Source of the DNA: Agrococcus carbonis
GTDB lineage: Bacteria; Actinomycetota; Actinomycetes; Actinomycetales; Microbacteriaceae
Length of the DNA: 64,000 nucleotides
Reading direction: 5' to 3'
Assembly: GCF_900104705.1 (NCBI RefSeq)
Contig: NZ_LT629734.1
Coordinates: forward strand, 62,001-126,000
The notes under the pieces were generated by a model. The model worked only from the letters and a program-made list of their open reading frames with translations, was not told the DNA's origin and made no database searches. A program made the position numbers and the translations under genes. Below, piece after piece: positions 8,994 to 17,440 of the stretch (position 1 is its first letter; each line of letters opens with the position of its first letter).

Positions 8994-9956
8994 CGCGTCC
9001 CCCTTCCTCCGGTGTGCCCCGAACCGTACCCCCGAAGGCCTGGAATCCGGTGGACGAGGCGCGGCGAGCACGCCGATGCCGATCGCGACGATCGCGAGGC
9101 CCGTCCAGCCGAGCGCATCCGGCCGCTCGCCGACGACCGCGACGGCGAGCAGGGTCGCGACGACCGGCTCGGCGAGCGCGATCGTCGTCGCGCTCGACGA
9201 GGGCAGCACCCGCAGGCCGAAGCCGAACAGCAGGTAGGCGAGCGCCATCGGCACGAGCCCGAGGTAGCCGATCGTCGCGAGGCCCGCGGGTGCCGTGAGC
9301 GGGCCGAGGCCGACGATCGCGAGCCACGCGGCGCACACGCCGCCGCCGACGAGGAAGAGCGCGCCCATCGCGCCCGTCGAGGGCGCGCCGCGCGCGATGA
9401 GCCTCGCACCGGCGTACGCGTAGAGGGCGTAGCCGAGGCCCGCCACGAGCGCGAGCGCGACGCCCGCGGGCGCGAGCGCCGCATCCGTGCCCGACCGGTC
9501 CGTGCCCGCTTCGGCGTGGCCGCCGACCGCGAGCAGCGCGATGCCGACGACGGCGACGCCCGTCGCGAGCGCCCAGCGCGCATCGGGCCTGCGGCGATCG
9601 ATCGCCCATTCGAGGAGCGCCGCGAAGATCGGGCCGGAGCCGAGCGCGACGACGTTGCCGACCGCGACGCCCGCGAGCGCCATCGACGGGTAGTAGGCGG
9701 CGGGATACGCGACCACCCCGACGGCGCCCGCGAGCACCCATCCGAGGTGCCGACGCTGCCGCAGCACCCTGAGCACGCGGCGCGCCGAGACGAGCGCGAG
9801 CACGGCGCCGCCGATGGCGAAGGTCGCGAGCCCGATCGCGAGCGGCGAGGCGCCCGCGGGCGCGAAGTGCGCGACGGTGCCGGTCGTGCCCCACAGCACC
9901 GCCGCGAGGAGCACCGCGACCGCGTGGGCCGGGCGCGGCGCGGCGGGAGTCGTCAC
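8994..9956 (-). CDS. EamA/DMT-family transporter, no stop codon in its own frame
   Basis: Ten hydrophobic helices in two EamA repeats over about 305 residues, starting MTTPAAPRPAHAVAVLL and ending near AIGIGVLAAP, mark a drug/metabolite exporter. The GTG at 9956 lies 6 bases after a TAGGAT hexamer. Oddly, the frame has no stop after the transporter domain. It runs in phase into the start of the downstream Rho-N-like gene and, as given, on to 8502, through that gene and into DUF6328. The natural protein probably ends near 9040, so an indel or a lost stop is likely. The end used here is the last base before the downstream ATG. Confidence 0.8.
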
Positions 9957-9962
9957 GCGGCG

Positions 9963-9968
9963 ATCCTA
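9963..9968 (-). promoter_or_regulatory. -10 hexamer TAGGAT, probable leaderless start of the EamA gene
   Basis: On the minus strand TAGGAT is followed by 6 bases and then the GTG at 9956. This spacing would start the transcript at or next to the start codon. No good -35 is visible. Confidence 0.5.
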
Positions 9969-10045
9969 CGGCGGCGGCCGGCAGCGGTGGCCGTTCGGCG
10001 GCGCGCTCTCGGCGCGGGTTCGGGCGCTCGTGCCAGCATGGCGGC

Positions 10046-10885
10046 ATGCGGCACCGGATCTCTGAGATGCTCGCCGGCGCGGGCCTGCTGCTGCGCGGCT
10101 TCGGCACATGGGCGCGCCGACCCGGCCTCATGGCTCTCGGCGCCGTGCCGGCGCTCATCGTCGGGCTCGCGATGCTCGCGCTGCTCGTGGTGCTGAGCTT
10201 CCAGGTGGGCGGATGGGCTGCGGCGCTCACGCCGTTCGCCGACACGTGGGATGCGGTGTGGGCCGACCTGCTGCGCGGCGCGCTCGCGCTCGGGATCCTC
10301 GTCGGCGCCGTCGTGCTGTGCGTGCTGACGTTCGCCGCCATCACGCTCGCGGTCGGCGACCCCTTCTACGAGCGCATCTCGCGCTCGGTCGAGCGTCGCC
10401 TCGGCGGCTTCGCGCCGGTCGAGGAGCGCGGGTTCTGGGCCTCTCTCGCGCGCGGGCTGCGCGACGCGGCCGTGCTCATCGGCATGGCGATCGGCACGGC
10501 GGTCGTCGTGTTCCTCGTCGGCCTCGTGCCGCTCGTCGGCACGGTGCTCGGCCTCGTCACGGGCGCCGTGCTCGGCGGTCGCGCGCTCGCCCGCGAGCTC
10601 ACTGGCTACGCGGGGGACGCGCGCGGCCTCACCCTCGCCGAGCGGCGCGCGCTGCTGCGCTCGCGCCCCTGGCGCACGCTCGGGTTCGGCATGGTCGCCT
10701 ACCTGCTGCTACTCGTGCCGGGCGTGGCCGTCGTCGCGACGCCCGTCGCGGTCGTGGGCGCGACGCTGCTCGTGCGCGACCTGCGCGGGGAGCCGATCAG
10801 CGAGCGTGGCACCGAGCCGCGCCCCGACCAGCGCCGGACCGGCGCCGGGCCGCGCACCGACGACCCCGGTGCGGCTGTCTCCTAG
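10046..10885 (+). CDS. EI24 domain (CysZ/Etoposide-induced 2.4-like) membrane protein
   Basis: A 279-residue membrane protein with about six helices, matching the EI24/CysZ domain. VGDPFYERISRSVERRLGG at about 112-130 is the family's conserved amphipathic stretch, and the hydrophilic tail is Arg/Pro rich. The family includes the sulfate permease CysZ of proteobacteria; actinobacterial members are uncharacterised, so transport of sulfate is only a possibility. CAGCAT lies 6 bases before the ATG. The TAG stop is embedded in TAGACT, the likely -10 of the next gene. Confidence 0.85.
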   Translation: MRHRISEMLAGAGLLLRGFGTWARRPGLMALGAVPALIVGLAMLALLVVLSFQVGGWAAALTPFADTWDAVWADLLRGALALGILVGAVVLCVLTFAAITLAVGDPFYERISRSVERRLGGFAPVEERGFWASLARGLRDAAVLIGMAIGTAVVVFLVGLVPLVGTVLGLVTGAVLGGRALARELTGYAGDARGLTLAERRALLRSRPWRTLGFGMVAYLLLLVPGVAVVATPVAVVGATLLVRDLRGEPISERGTEPRPDQRRTGAGPRTDDPGAAVS

Positions 10886-10888
10886 ACT
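10883..10888 (+). promoter_or_regulatory. -10 hexamer TAGACT for the FemAB triplet
   Basis: TAGACT overlaps the stop codon of the EI24 gene and lies 28 bases before the ATG at 10917, leaving a leader of about 22 bases with GAGAGG as ribosome site. This would make the three FemAB genes one transcription unit separate from EI24. Confidence 0.45.
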
Positions 10889-10916
10889 GGAGCCGCCCGC
10901 CAGCCCGAGAGGTTCC

Positions 10917-11990
10917 ATGCCCATCGCAGCTTCCGTCCGCCGCGCCTCGCCCACCGAGATCGCCGAGTGGGATGCGCTCATCGAGACGAACCCCGACGGC
11001 GGCCACATGGTGCAGTCGCGCGCGTTCGCCGAGACCAAGCGCTTCGACGGCCTCGAGCCCGTCCACCTCGTCATCGACGCCCCACTCCCGGGCGGCGCGA
11101 CCGAGCGCATCCACGCCCTCGCCCTCGAGGGCAGGGTGTCGCTCGGGCGCTACTGGTACCTGCCGATGGGCCCGACCGCGACCGAGATGGCGCCCGTCGT
11201 CGAGGGCCTGCGCGCCTTCGCCGAGGGCGAGCGAGGCCTGCTCGTCGTGAAGATCGAGCCGCACCTCGAGCGCACGCCCGAGCGCATCGCCGAGCTCGCC
11301 GCGATGGGCCTCGAGCCGAGCCGCGACATGCAGGTCATGACGCACACGGTCGTGCTCGACCTGACGGTGGGGGAGGAGGCGCTGTTCGCCTCGTTCTCGC
11401 AGATGATCCGCCGCCAGGTGCGCGGCGCGACGAAGAAGGGCTACCGCGTCGAGCGCCCCGAGCCGACGCAGGAGACCTTCGACCGCATGCACGCGATGAT
11501 GCTGACGGTCGCCGGCGGCAAGGGCATGGCGGGCATGCGCGAGCGCGCGTACTATGACGAGTTCTGGGGCCGCTTCACGCGCGAGGGCACCGGGCGCTTC
11601 TACTTCGGCTACGACGACGACTCGGGCGAGCCGCAGGCCGGCATCTTCGTCACGACCGCCGGCCGGACGGCGGTCTACAAGGACGGCGGCTCGCGCCCCG
11701 ACCGCAAGATCAACGGCGGCTCGGCGCTGCTGCTGTGGACCGCGATGCAGGACTGCATCGCCGAGGGCAAGCTCGCGTTCGACCTCGCCGGCACGCCGCC
11801 GCCCGAGCGCGCCGACGACCCGACGCACCCGTTCCACGGCCTCGCGCAGTTCAAGCTGCGCTTCGGCCCCATCACGAGCTACCTCCCGTCGTTCGACCTC
11901 GTGCTGCACCCCGTGCGGCACCGGCTGTGGGAGCGCGTCGTGCGCCGCGTCGAGTGGCGCATCAAGAAGGGCCCGGACACGCTGCGATGA
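10917..11990 (+). CDS. FemAB/FemX-type aminoacyltransferase, paralogue 1
   Basis: A 357-residue FemABX-family protein (two GNAT-like domains). It shows the N-terminal WDALIETNPDGGHMVQSRAFAE, RYWYLPMGP, the KIEPHLERT segment and a C-terminal AGTPPPE...FKLRFGPI stretch that recurs in the next two genes. Fem transferases use aminoacyl-tRNA to add interpeptide-bridge residues to lipid-linked peptidoglycan precursors at the inner membrane face. The start has GAGAGG 5 bases upstream. Donor amino acid unknown. Confidence 0.88.
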   Translation: MPIAASVRRASPTEIAEWDALIETNPDGGHMVQSRAFAETKRFDGLEPVHLVIDAPLPGGATERIHALALEGRVSLGRYWYLPMGPTATEMAPVVEGLRAFAEGERGLLVVKIEPHLERTPERIAELAAMGLEPSRDMQVMTHTVVLDLTVGEEALFASFSQMIRRQVRGATKKGYRVERPEPTQETFDRMHAMMLTVAGGKGMAGMRERAYYDEFWGRFTREGTGRFYFGYDDDSGEPQAGIFVTTAGRTAVYKDGGSRPDRKINGGSALLLWTAMQDCIAEGKLAFDLAGTPPPERADDPTHPFHGLAQFKLRFGPITSYLPSFDLVLHPVRHRLWERVVRRVEWRIKKGPDTLR

Positions 11991-13057
11991 CCGACTCACG
12001 ACCGACGACGCCCATGCGGCTGCGCCCCGCGACCGCCGAGGAGCTGCGCGACTGGGACGACCTCGTGCTGCAGAACCCCGACGGCGGCCAGTTCACCCAG
12101 ACGCTCGCGTTCGCCGAGCTCAAGCGCTGGGACGGCTTCACCACGCACCACCTCGTCCTCGACGCCGAGCAGCCCGTCTACGCGCTCGCACTCGAGCGGA
12201 ACGGGTGGATCGGCCGCTTCTGGTACTTCCCGTGCGCGCCGTGGCACCCCGACATGCGGGCGGTCGTCGACGCGATCCGCACCTACGTGCGCCGCGAGCA
12301 TCCGCGCCTCATCTCGGTCAAGCTCGAGCCGAGGCTCCCTCGCGATGCCGCGAGCATGGCGCTGCTGGCGGATGCCGGGCTCACCCAGGCCGAGGACGTG
12401 CAGCTGCACACGCACACCGTCGTCATCGACCTCGAGCGCACCGAGGAGGAGATCCTCGCGTCGTTCTCGAAGACCGCGCGCAAGCTCATCCGCCGTGCCG
12501 AGCGCGACGGGTTCACGATCGAGCGCGTCGAGGGCGACGAGGCGCTGTTCGACCTCGCGTGGCAGCGGATGCAGACGATCCGCGGGGGCCGCGGCCTCGC
12601 CGGCATGCGCGACGAGGCCTACTACAAGACGATCTGGCGCGCGTTCACGAAGCGCGGCCAGGCCGACTGGTGGCTCGGCCATGACGGCGGCGACGGGCCG
12701 CAGACGGTGACGTTCACGATCCCGTTCGGCCGCACCGTGATCGACAAGGACGAGGGCTCGCGCCCGGAGCGCCTCATCGAGGGCGGCGCGCACCTCGGGC
12801 GCTGGACGCGAGCGAAGCACTACCGCGAGCGCGGCTTCACCGGCATGGACATGATGGGCGCGCCGCCGACGTGGGCGAAGGACGACCCCGACCACTGGAT
12901 GGCGGGGCTCGCGCGCTTCAAGCAGCAGTTCGGCGAGATCGTCGACTTCGCGCCGAGCCACGACCTGCTGCTGCGGCCCACCGCGCAGCGCGTGTGGCGG
13001 AAGGCCGTGCGCCCGATCGAGTGGCGCGTGAAGCAGCGCTACACCGGGCTCTGGTGA
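11987..13057 (+). CDS. FemAB/FemX-type aminoacyltransferase, paralogue 2
   Basis: A 356-residue FemABX protein overlapping the previous gene as ATGA. It repeats the family layout: WDDLVLQNPDGGQFTQTLAF, RFWYFPCAP, KLEPRL, a central KTARKLIRRAERDGF, and FKQQFGEIVDFAPSHD near the end. Length and motif order match paralogues 1 and 3, so the cluster arose by tandem duplication. Peptidoglycan cross-bridge synthesis is the likely role; its specificity may differ from the neighbours. Confidence 0.88.
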   Translation: MTDSRPTTPMRLRPATAEELRDWDDLVLQNPDGGQFTQTLAFAELKRWDGFTTHHLVLDAEQPVYALALERNGWIGRFWYFPCAPWHPDMRAVVDAIRTYVRREHPRLISVKLEPRLPRDAASMALLADAGLTQAEDVQLHTHTVVIDLERTEEEILASFSKTARKLIRRAERDGFTIERVEGDEALFDLAWQRMQTIRGGRGLAGMRDEAYYKTIWRAFTKRGQADWWLGHDGGDGPQTVTFTIPFGRTVIDKDEGSRPERLIEGGAHLGRWTRAKHYRERGFTGMDMMGAPPTWAKDDPDHWMAGLARFKQQFGEIVDFAPSHDLLLRPTAQRVWRKAVRPIEWRVKQRYTGLW

Positions 13058-13109
13058 GCCGCGCGTGGTGGGCGATGGTGCGCAGGTGACGGATGAGGGA
13101 GAAGCGATC

Positions 13110-14180
13110 GTGACGACGGCAGGCGGCTGGACGCTCCGGGACGCGACGGCGGCCGAGGTCGGCGCGTGGGACGACCTCGTGCGGCAGAACCCGGACGGCG
13201 GCCAGTGGGTGCAGAGCACCGCCTACGCCGACCTCAAGCGCACCGAGCGGCTGCACCCGCGATACCTCGTGCTCGAGGGCTCGCCGACCGTCCACGCGCT
13301 CGCGCTCGAGCACCGCTCGCTCGCCGGCCGCTTCTGGTACTTCCCGACCGGCCCCGGCATCCCGTTCGAGCGGTTCGGCGACTTCGCCGCCGCGATCCGC
13401 GCCGCGCGCGGCGGCGCCGCGAAGGGCGTGTACGCGGTGAAGGTCGAGCCGTTCGAGGTCGACACGCCCGAGCGCCGCGCGGTGCTGCGCGACGCGGGGT
13501 TCCGCGCCGCGAACCCCATCCAGCAGAACACCTACACGGTGCTCGTCGACCTCACGCGCGACGTCGACGAGATCTTCGCCGGCTTCAAGAAGAGCCTGCG
13601 CAACCACATCCGCTACGCCGAGAAGCACGGCTACCGCGTCGAGAAGGTCGAGCCGGGCGAGGCGACCTACCGCACGATGTACGAGCTCATGCAGACGGTC
13701 TCGGGCGGCAAGGGCGTCGAGGGCATGAAGCCCTACGAGTACTACCGCACGCTCTGGAGCTCGGCCGTCGCGCAGGGCAGCGGCCACTTCTGGTTCGGGT
13801 ACGACGGCGCGCACGACGGGCCCCAGGCATCCGCCTTCATGATCCGCTTCGGCCGCTACGCCCTCGCGAAGGACGGCGGCTCGGTGCCCGACCGCGCGAT
13901 CCGCGGCGGCGCGCACCTGATCCGCTGGCAGGCGATGCAGTGGTTCAAGGAGGACGGCGCCGAGGTGTACGACGCGTACGCGACGCCGCCGTCGTGGCAG
14001 GCCGACGACCGCTCGCACCGGCTGCACGGGCCGGGCGTCTTCAAGCAGGTCTTCGGCCCGATCGTCGACCACCTGCCGAGCCACGACCTCGTGCTCGACG
14101 CGCGCCGCTACCGGCTCTTCATGCGGCTGCTGCTGCCCATCGAGCGGCGCGTCCGGCGCCGGCCGTGGGGCATCTGGTAG
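13110..14180 (+). CDS. FemAB/FemX-type aminoacyltransferase, paralogue 3
   Basis: I chose the GTG at 13110 because GGGAGAA precedes it by 7 bases and the product is then 356 residues, the same as paralogue 2; a GTG at 13065 is also in frame. Motifs repeat: WDDLVRQNPDGGQWVQSTAY, RFWYFPTGP, KVEPFEV, KKSLRNHIRYAEKHGYRVEK, and FKQVFGPIVDHLPSHDLVL. It shares NPDGGQ and the DLxL ending with paralogue 2 and is separated from it by 52 bases. Likely a peptidoglycan interpeptide-bridge transferase. Confidence 0.87.
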   Translation: MTTAGGWTLRDATAAEVGAWDDLVRQNPDGGQWVQSTAYADLKRTERLHPRYLVLEGSPTVHALALEHRSLAGRFWYFPTGPGIPFERFGDFAAAIRAARGGAAKGVYAVKVEPFEVDTPERRAVLRDAGFRAANPIQQNTYTVLVDLTRDVDEIFAGFKKSLRNHIRYAEKHGYRVEKVEPGEATYRTMYELMQTVSGGKGVEGMKPYEYYRTLWSSAVAQGSGHFWFGYDGAHDGPQASAFMIRFGRYALAKDGGSVPDRAIRGGAHLIRWQAMQWFKEDGAEVYDAYATPPSWQADDRSHRLHGPGVFKQVFGPIVDHLPSHDLVLDARRYRLFMRLLLPIERRVRRRPWGIW

Positions 14181-14645
14181 TCAGCCGACCGCGCGGCCGC
14201 AGATCTCGTCGAGGGTCGTGCCGAGCAGCTCGGCCGCCCGGCGGTAGTGCGCGAGCATGCGGTCGCGGGTCTCGGGGTCGGGCATCGCGTCGAGCCGCCA
14301 CTGCTGCGCGTTGTCGCGCAGGTCGGCCCGCTTGACGCGCGCGGCGAGGGCGTCGGCCCGGATGCGCGCCATGGCCTGCTCGAGCGGCTCGTCGTCGCGC
14401 TTCGTGAGCGCGTCGACCGCGGCGACGACCGCGGGGGAGAAGTGCTCGCCGAGCAGCGACTGCGGCGTCATCGTGCCCCACTCGATCGCGTCGTGCAGGA
14501 TCGCGACCGCGCGGGCGTCGTCGCCCTCGACGTCGAGCATGACGCGGACCGCGTGGGCGACGTAGGGCTCCCCCTGCCGGTCGGTGCGGCCCTGGTACGC
14601 GCGGGCCGCGACGAGGATCGCGTGCTGGAGCTCGCCGTTCGCCAT
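14181..14645 (-). CDS. Small HD-domain phosphohydrolase (MESH1/SpoT-hydrolase-like)
   Basis: A 154-residue single-domain HD protein. Metal ligands are visible as H31 (YVAHAVRVML), H51-D52 (ILHDAIEWG) and a later VKRADLRDN like the VKLADRLHN of RelA/SpoT hydrolase domains. It could hydrolyse (p)ppGpp or another nucleotide; size and motifs fit stand-alone small alarmone hydrolases, but I cannot exclude a different substrate. It abuts the third FemAB gene tail to tail with no gap. A TACGCT hexamer lies 7 bases before the ATG. Confidence 0.78.
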   Translation of the reverse strand: MANGELQHAILVAARAYQGRTDRQGEPYVAHAVRVMLDVEGDDARAVAILHDAIEWGTMTPQSLLGEHFSPAVVAAVDALTKRDDEPLEQAMARIRADALAARVKRADLRDNAQQWRLDAMPDPETRDRMLAHYRRAAELLGTTLDEICGRAVG

Positions 14646-14652
14646 GACGTGA

Positions 14653-14672
14653 AGCGTATCGGTGGCTATCCT
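14653..14672. promoter_or_regulatory. Back-to-back -10 hexamers of a divergent leaderless pair
   Basis: On the minus strand TACGCT (14653-14658) sits 7 bases before the HD gene's ATG. On the plus strand TATCCT (14667-14672) sits 6 bases before the ATG at 14679. The whole intergenic gap is 33 bases, so the two promoters must overlap. Confidence 0.5.
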
Positions 14673-14678
14673 GATCCC

Positions 14679-15194
14679 ATGCCCCGTGTCGCAGACCCCG
14701 CCGAGCTGGCCCGCCTGCTGCGGGGCACGTGGGCGATCCGCGCCACGACCTTCCCGTACTGGACCCACGTCGAGCGCAAGAACCCGAGGGTGACGTTCGA
14801 GCTCGTGCAGAGCTCGCCCCTGCAGCTGCGCGAGGTCTACGAATACCACCGGCCCGACAAGGGCGACCGCGAGGTGATCGCCGAGGCCGCGTGGGCGGGG
14901 CGCCACTTCTCGTGGCGCATGCTCGGCCGCTCGCGCCTGCTCTCGAGCGCGTTCGTCGTCTCCGACACCCCCGCGACGCCCGACATCATCGCGATCCACT
15001 ACGGCAAGTCGGCGCTGCTGCGCCAGAGCGCCGTGTCGATCCTCGCGCGCCAGCACCTCGACCCGGATGCGGTGCGCCGGTCGGTCTCGATCGACACGCA
15101 CTCGTTCGAGCTCTCCGCCGAGGAGTTCTGGCGGCTGCAGTGGCTCGCGCCCTACACGCCCTCGGAACCGGCCTCGAGCGACTCCCTCGCCTGA
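14679..15194 (+). CDS. Unknown 171-residue protein, possibly lipocalin-like
   Basis: I do not recognise a characterised family. The protein starts MPRVADPAELARLLRGTWAI; the GTW near residue 17, followed by alternating hydrophobic strands (VTFELVQ, LQLREVYEY, IIAIHYGKSALL), recalls lipocalin or fatty-acid-binding barrels. It has no signal peptide or membrane helix. The last 43 bases overlap the 3' end of the FUSC gene tail to tail. The start is supported by TATCCT 6 bases upstream. Confidence 0.7.
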   Translation: MPRVADPAELARLLRGTWAIRATTFPYWTHVERKNPRVTFELVQSSPLQLREVYEYHRPDKGDREVIAEAAWAGRHFSWRMLGRSRLLSSAFVVSDTPATPDIIAIHYGKSALLRQSAVSILARQHLDPDAVRRSVSIDTHSFELSAEEFWRLQWLAPYTPSEPASSDSLA

Positions 15195-16210
15195 CGCACG
15201 TCCTCGAGCAGCGCGCCGATCAGCACCCAGTGCACGGGATCGGGCGTGGGCACCGCGATCGGCTCGGTGAGCATCGGACCGTCGAGCCGAGGCATCGACG
15301 TCGTGCGGCCGTCGTCGAGCGCGTGCTGGTCGACGAGCGCGCGCACCTCGTGCGCGATGCGCCGCGATTCGGAGGCGATGCGGCGCACGGTGGGGTCGCG
15401 GGTGAGGGCCGGGTCGGCGAACGCCTCCTCGCGGTCGGCGATCGTGCGCGACATGCCGATCACGCGGTTCGCGAGCACGGTGAGGGTCAGCAGCAGCCGC
15501 TCGTCGCGCTCGAGGCGGTCGCGCAGCAGCCGCGCGCGGGGGTTCAGCCGGGTCGAATCCTCGAGGTCGTCCATCGCCGCGCGGGTGGCCTGGATGCGCT
15601 CGCGCAGCGCCCGGGCCTCGGGCAGCAGGTCCTCGCGCTCGGCGCCTGCGGCGAGCGCACCGCCCACGCGGTCGTAGGCGTCGGCGATCGCGTGCGCGAG
15701 CTCGCGCATCACCCGCTCCGCGGGCTCGTGCTGCACCGGCGGCACCACGGCGAGGTTGATGAGCAGCGCGCACACCGCGCCGATGAGGGTCTCGACGATG
15801 CGCTCGAAGCCGAACAGCGGCCCGGAGCCCGCGCCGAGGGCGAGGAGGATCATCGCGCTGATCGGCAGCTGGTTCGCCGCCATCGGCGCGAGCCGCAGGC
15901 CGCGCGCGACGACGACGGCGAGCATCGTGACCGCGAGCACCATGAGCGGCCCCGGCGGCAGCACGAGGCTCGCGAGCCACGCGAGCACGACGCCGCCGAG
16001 CGTGCCCACCGAGCGCTCGATGCCCTTGCCGAGCGACTGGTTGACGCTCGGCGCGACGACGAGCAGCGCCGCGATCGCCGCGAAGATGGGCAGCTCGGCG
16101 CCCACGAGCAGCAGGCTCGCGAACCACGAGACGGCGATCGCGACGAGCACCTTGAGCACCTGCAGCCAGGTCGCCTGCTGCTCGGCGGTGACGCGTCCCA
16201 GCCAGCGCAT
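15152..16210 (-). CDS. FUSC-family (aromatic acid exporter-like) membrane protein
   Basis: A 352-residue protein with about six membrane helices in the first 155 residues, including ELPIFAAIAALLVVAPSVNQS, then a long cytosolic helical part with many Arg/Glu/Leu residues. This is the FUSC/ArAE layout of proposed efflux pumps; the substrate is unknown. TATCGT sits 6 bases before the ATG at 16210. Confidence 0.85.
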   Translation of the reverse strand: MRWLGRVTAEQQATWLQVLKVLVAIAVSWFASLLLVGAELPIFAAIAALLVVAPSVNQSLGKGIERSVGTLGGVVLAWLASLVLPPGPLMVLAVTMLAVVVARGLRLAPMAANQLPISAMILLALGAGSGPLFGFERIVETLIGAVCALLINLAVVPPVQHEPAERVMRELAHAIADAYDRVGGALAAGAEREDLLPEARALRERIQATRAAMDDLEDSTRLNPRARLLRDRLERDERLLLTLTVLANRVIGMSRTIADREEAFADPALTRDPTVRRIASESRRIAHEVRALVDQHALDDGRTTSMPRLDGPMLTEPIAVPTPDPVHWVLIGALLEDVRQARESLEAGSEGV

Positions 16211-16269
16211 GGCTCCACGATACGCGGGACGCAGGGGATTCTCGGGCGCGGCGGTGTTGGATGGGGGCC

Positions 16270-17433
16270 ATGCTCGACAACGCGGCTGCGGTGCTCATGC
16301 GGCTCCTCGCGGCCAGCGGCCGCGAGCTCGTCGACTTCACCCAGAAGGACGTCGAGCCCGTCAACGAGGGCTTCATCGTCGGCTACTCGTGCGGGGTGCG
16401 CACGCCGCAGGACGCCGTGGAGCGCGTCACGATCTACGTCAGCACCTCGCCGAGCGCGCCCACCGACGAGCACACGGTCGAGCTCACCGACGCATCCGGC
16501 CGCCGCCTGACCGCGTGGGTGTACCCGCAGGATCCGGCGCTGCCGTCGCTGCCCGCCGTCTCCTACCCGGAGGCCGCGGGCGTCGTGCTCGCGAAGTTCG
16601 GGATCGAGGCCTCCGGGGCGAGCCTGCGCATGGAGGCATACCGGCCGGGCAAGCGCGCGGTGCTGCGGGTCGAGACGGCGACCGAGCGCTGGTTCGCCAA
16701 GGTCGTGCACCCGTCCCTCGCCGCGACGATCCACGACCTGCACCAGCGGTTCCTGAGCGCCGGCGTGCACGTGCCGCCGTCGCTGGGCTACTCGGAGGCC
16801 GGCCTCGTGCTGCTGCGCGAGCTGCCGGGCGTGCCGGCGATCGACGTGTTCGAGCGCATCGACCGGCACCGCTTCGCGCTCGCGCTCGACGAGCTCTCCG
16901 CGCACATCGCGGCGGTGCCCGTCGCGATCGGCGCGCGGGAGTCGCTCGCGCGCCGGGTCGACTGGTACGCCGAGCGCATGGAGGAGACCGCTCCCGTGTT
17001 CGCCCGCGAGACCACGGCGCTCGCGCAGCGCGTCCACGAGCGCTACGCGCGCACCGCGGTGCCGCGCCCCGTCACGATCCACGGCGACCTGCACCTCGGT
17101 CAGGTCTTCGTCGACGAGCAGGACCCCTCGACCATCACGGGCATCCTCGACATCGACACGGCGGGCCTCGGCGACCCGGCCGACGACCGCGGCGCGCTCT
17201 TCGGGCACGTCGTCGTCTCGGCGATCGAGCGCACGCCCGGCACGGCCGCCGGGAGCGCGCTCGCCGCGTTCGCCGACGAGCTGCAGGCCGGGTGGGCGAA
17301 CGATCCCCGCGTCACGTCGATCGCCGCGACGCACCTGCTCGGCCACGCCCTCGCCAACGCGGGGCGCGGCGACGACCGCGGGGCGTCGGCCGCGCAGCGG
17401 CTGCTCGAGCGCGCCGCCGCAGTGCTCGCCTAG
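16270..17433 (+). CDS. Aminoglycoside phosphotransferase (APH)-fold kinase
   Basis: A 387-residue protein with an APH/choline-kinase fold in its C-terminal two thirds. The catalytic loop is HGDLHLGQVFVD at about 271-282, the metal-binding LDIDTAG at about 292-299, and K144 in WFAKVVH may be the ATP lysine. The N-terminal ~100 residues are extra. Starts at 16261 and 16270 are in frame; GGATGGGGG before the second favours 16270. Actinobacterial relatives phosphorylate sugars, antibiotics or other small alcohols, so the substrate stays open. It converges with the LLM oxidoreductase. Confidence 0.8.
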   Translation: MLDNAAAVLMRLLAASGRELVDFTQKDVEPVNEGFIVGYSCGVRTPQDAVERVTIYVSTSPSAPTDEHTVELTDASGRRLTAWVYPQDPALPSLPAVSYPEAAGVVLAKFGIEASGASLRMEAYRPGKRAVLRVETATERWFAKVVHPSLAATIHDLHQRFLSAGVHVPPSLGYSEAGLVLLRELPGVPAIDVFERIDRHRFALALDELSAHIAAVPVAIGARESLARRVDWYAERMEETAPVFARETTALAQRVHERYARTAVPRPVTIHGDLHLGQVFVDEQDPSTITGILDIDTAGLGDPADDRGALFGHVVVSAIERTPGTAAGSALAAFADELQAGWANDPRVTSIAATHLLGHALANAGRGDDRGASAAQRLLERAAAVLA

Positions 17434-17440
17434 CGCTGCG

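Noticed and set aside
17434..17440. Search for a terminator between the convergent APH-like and LLM genes
   Set aside because: Only seven bases lie between the stops and no inverted repeat is visible.
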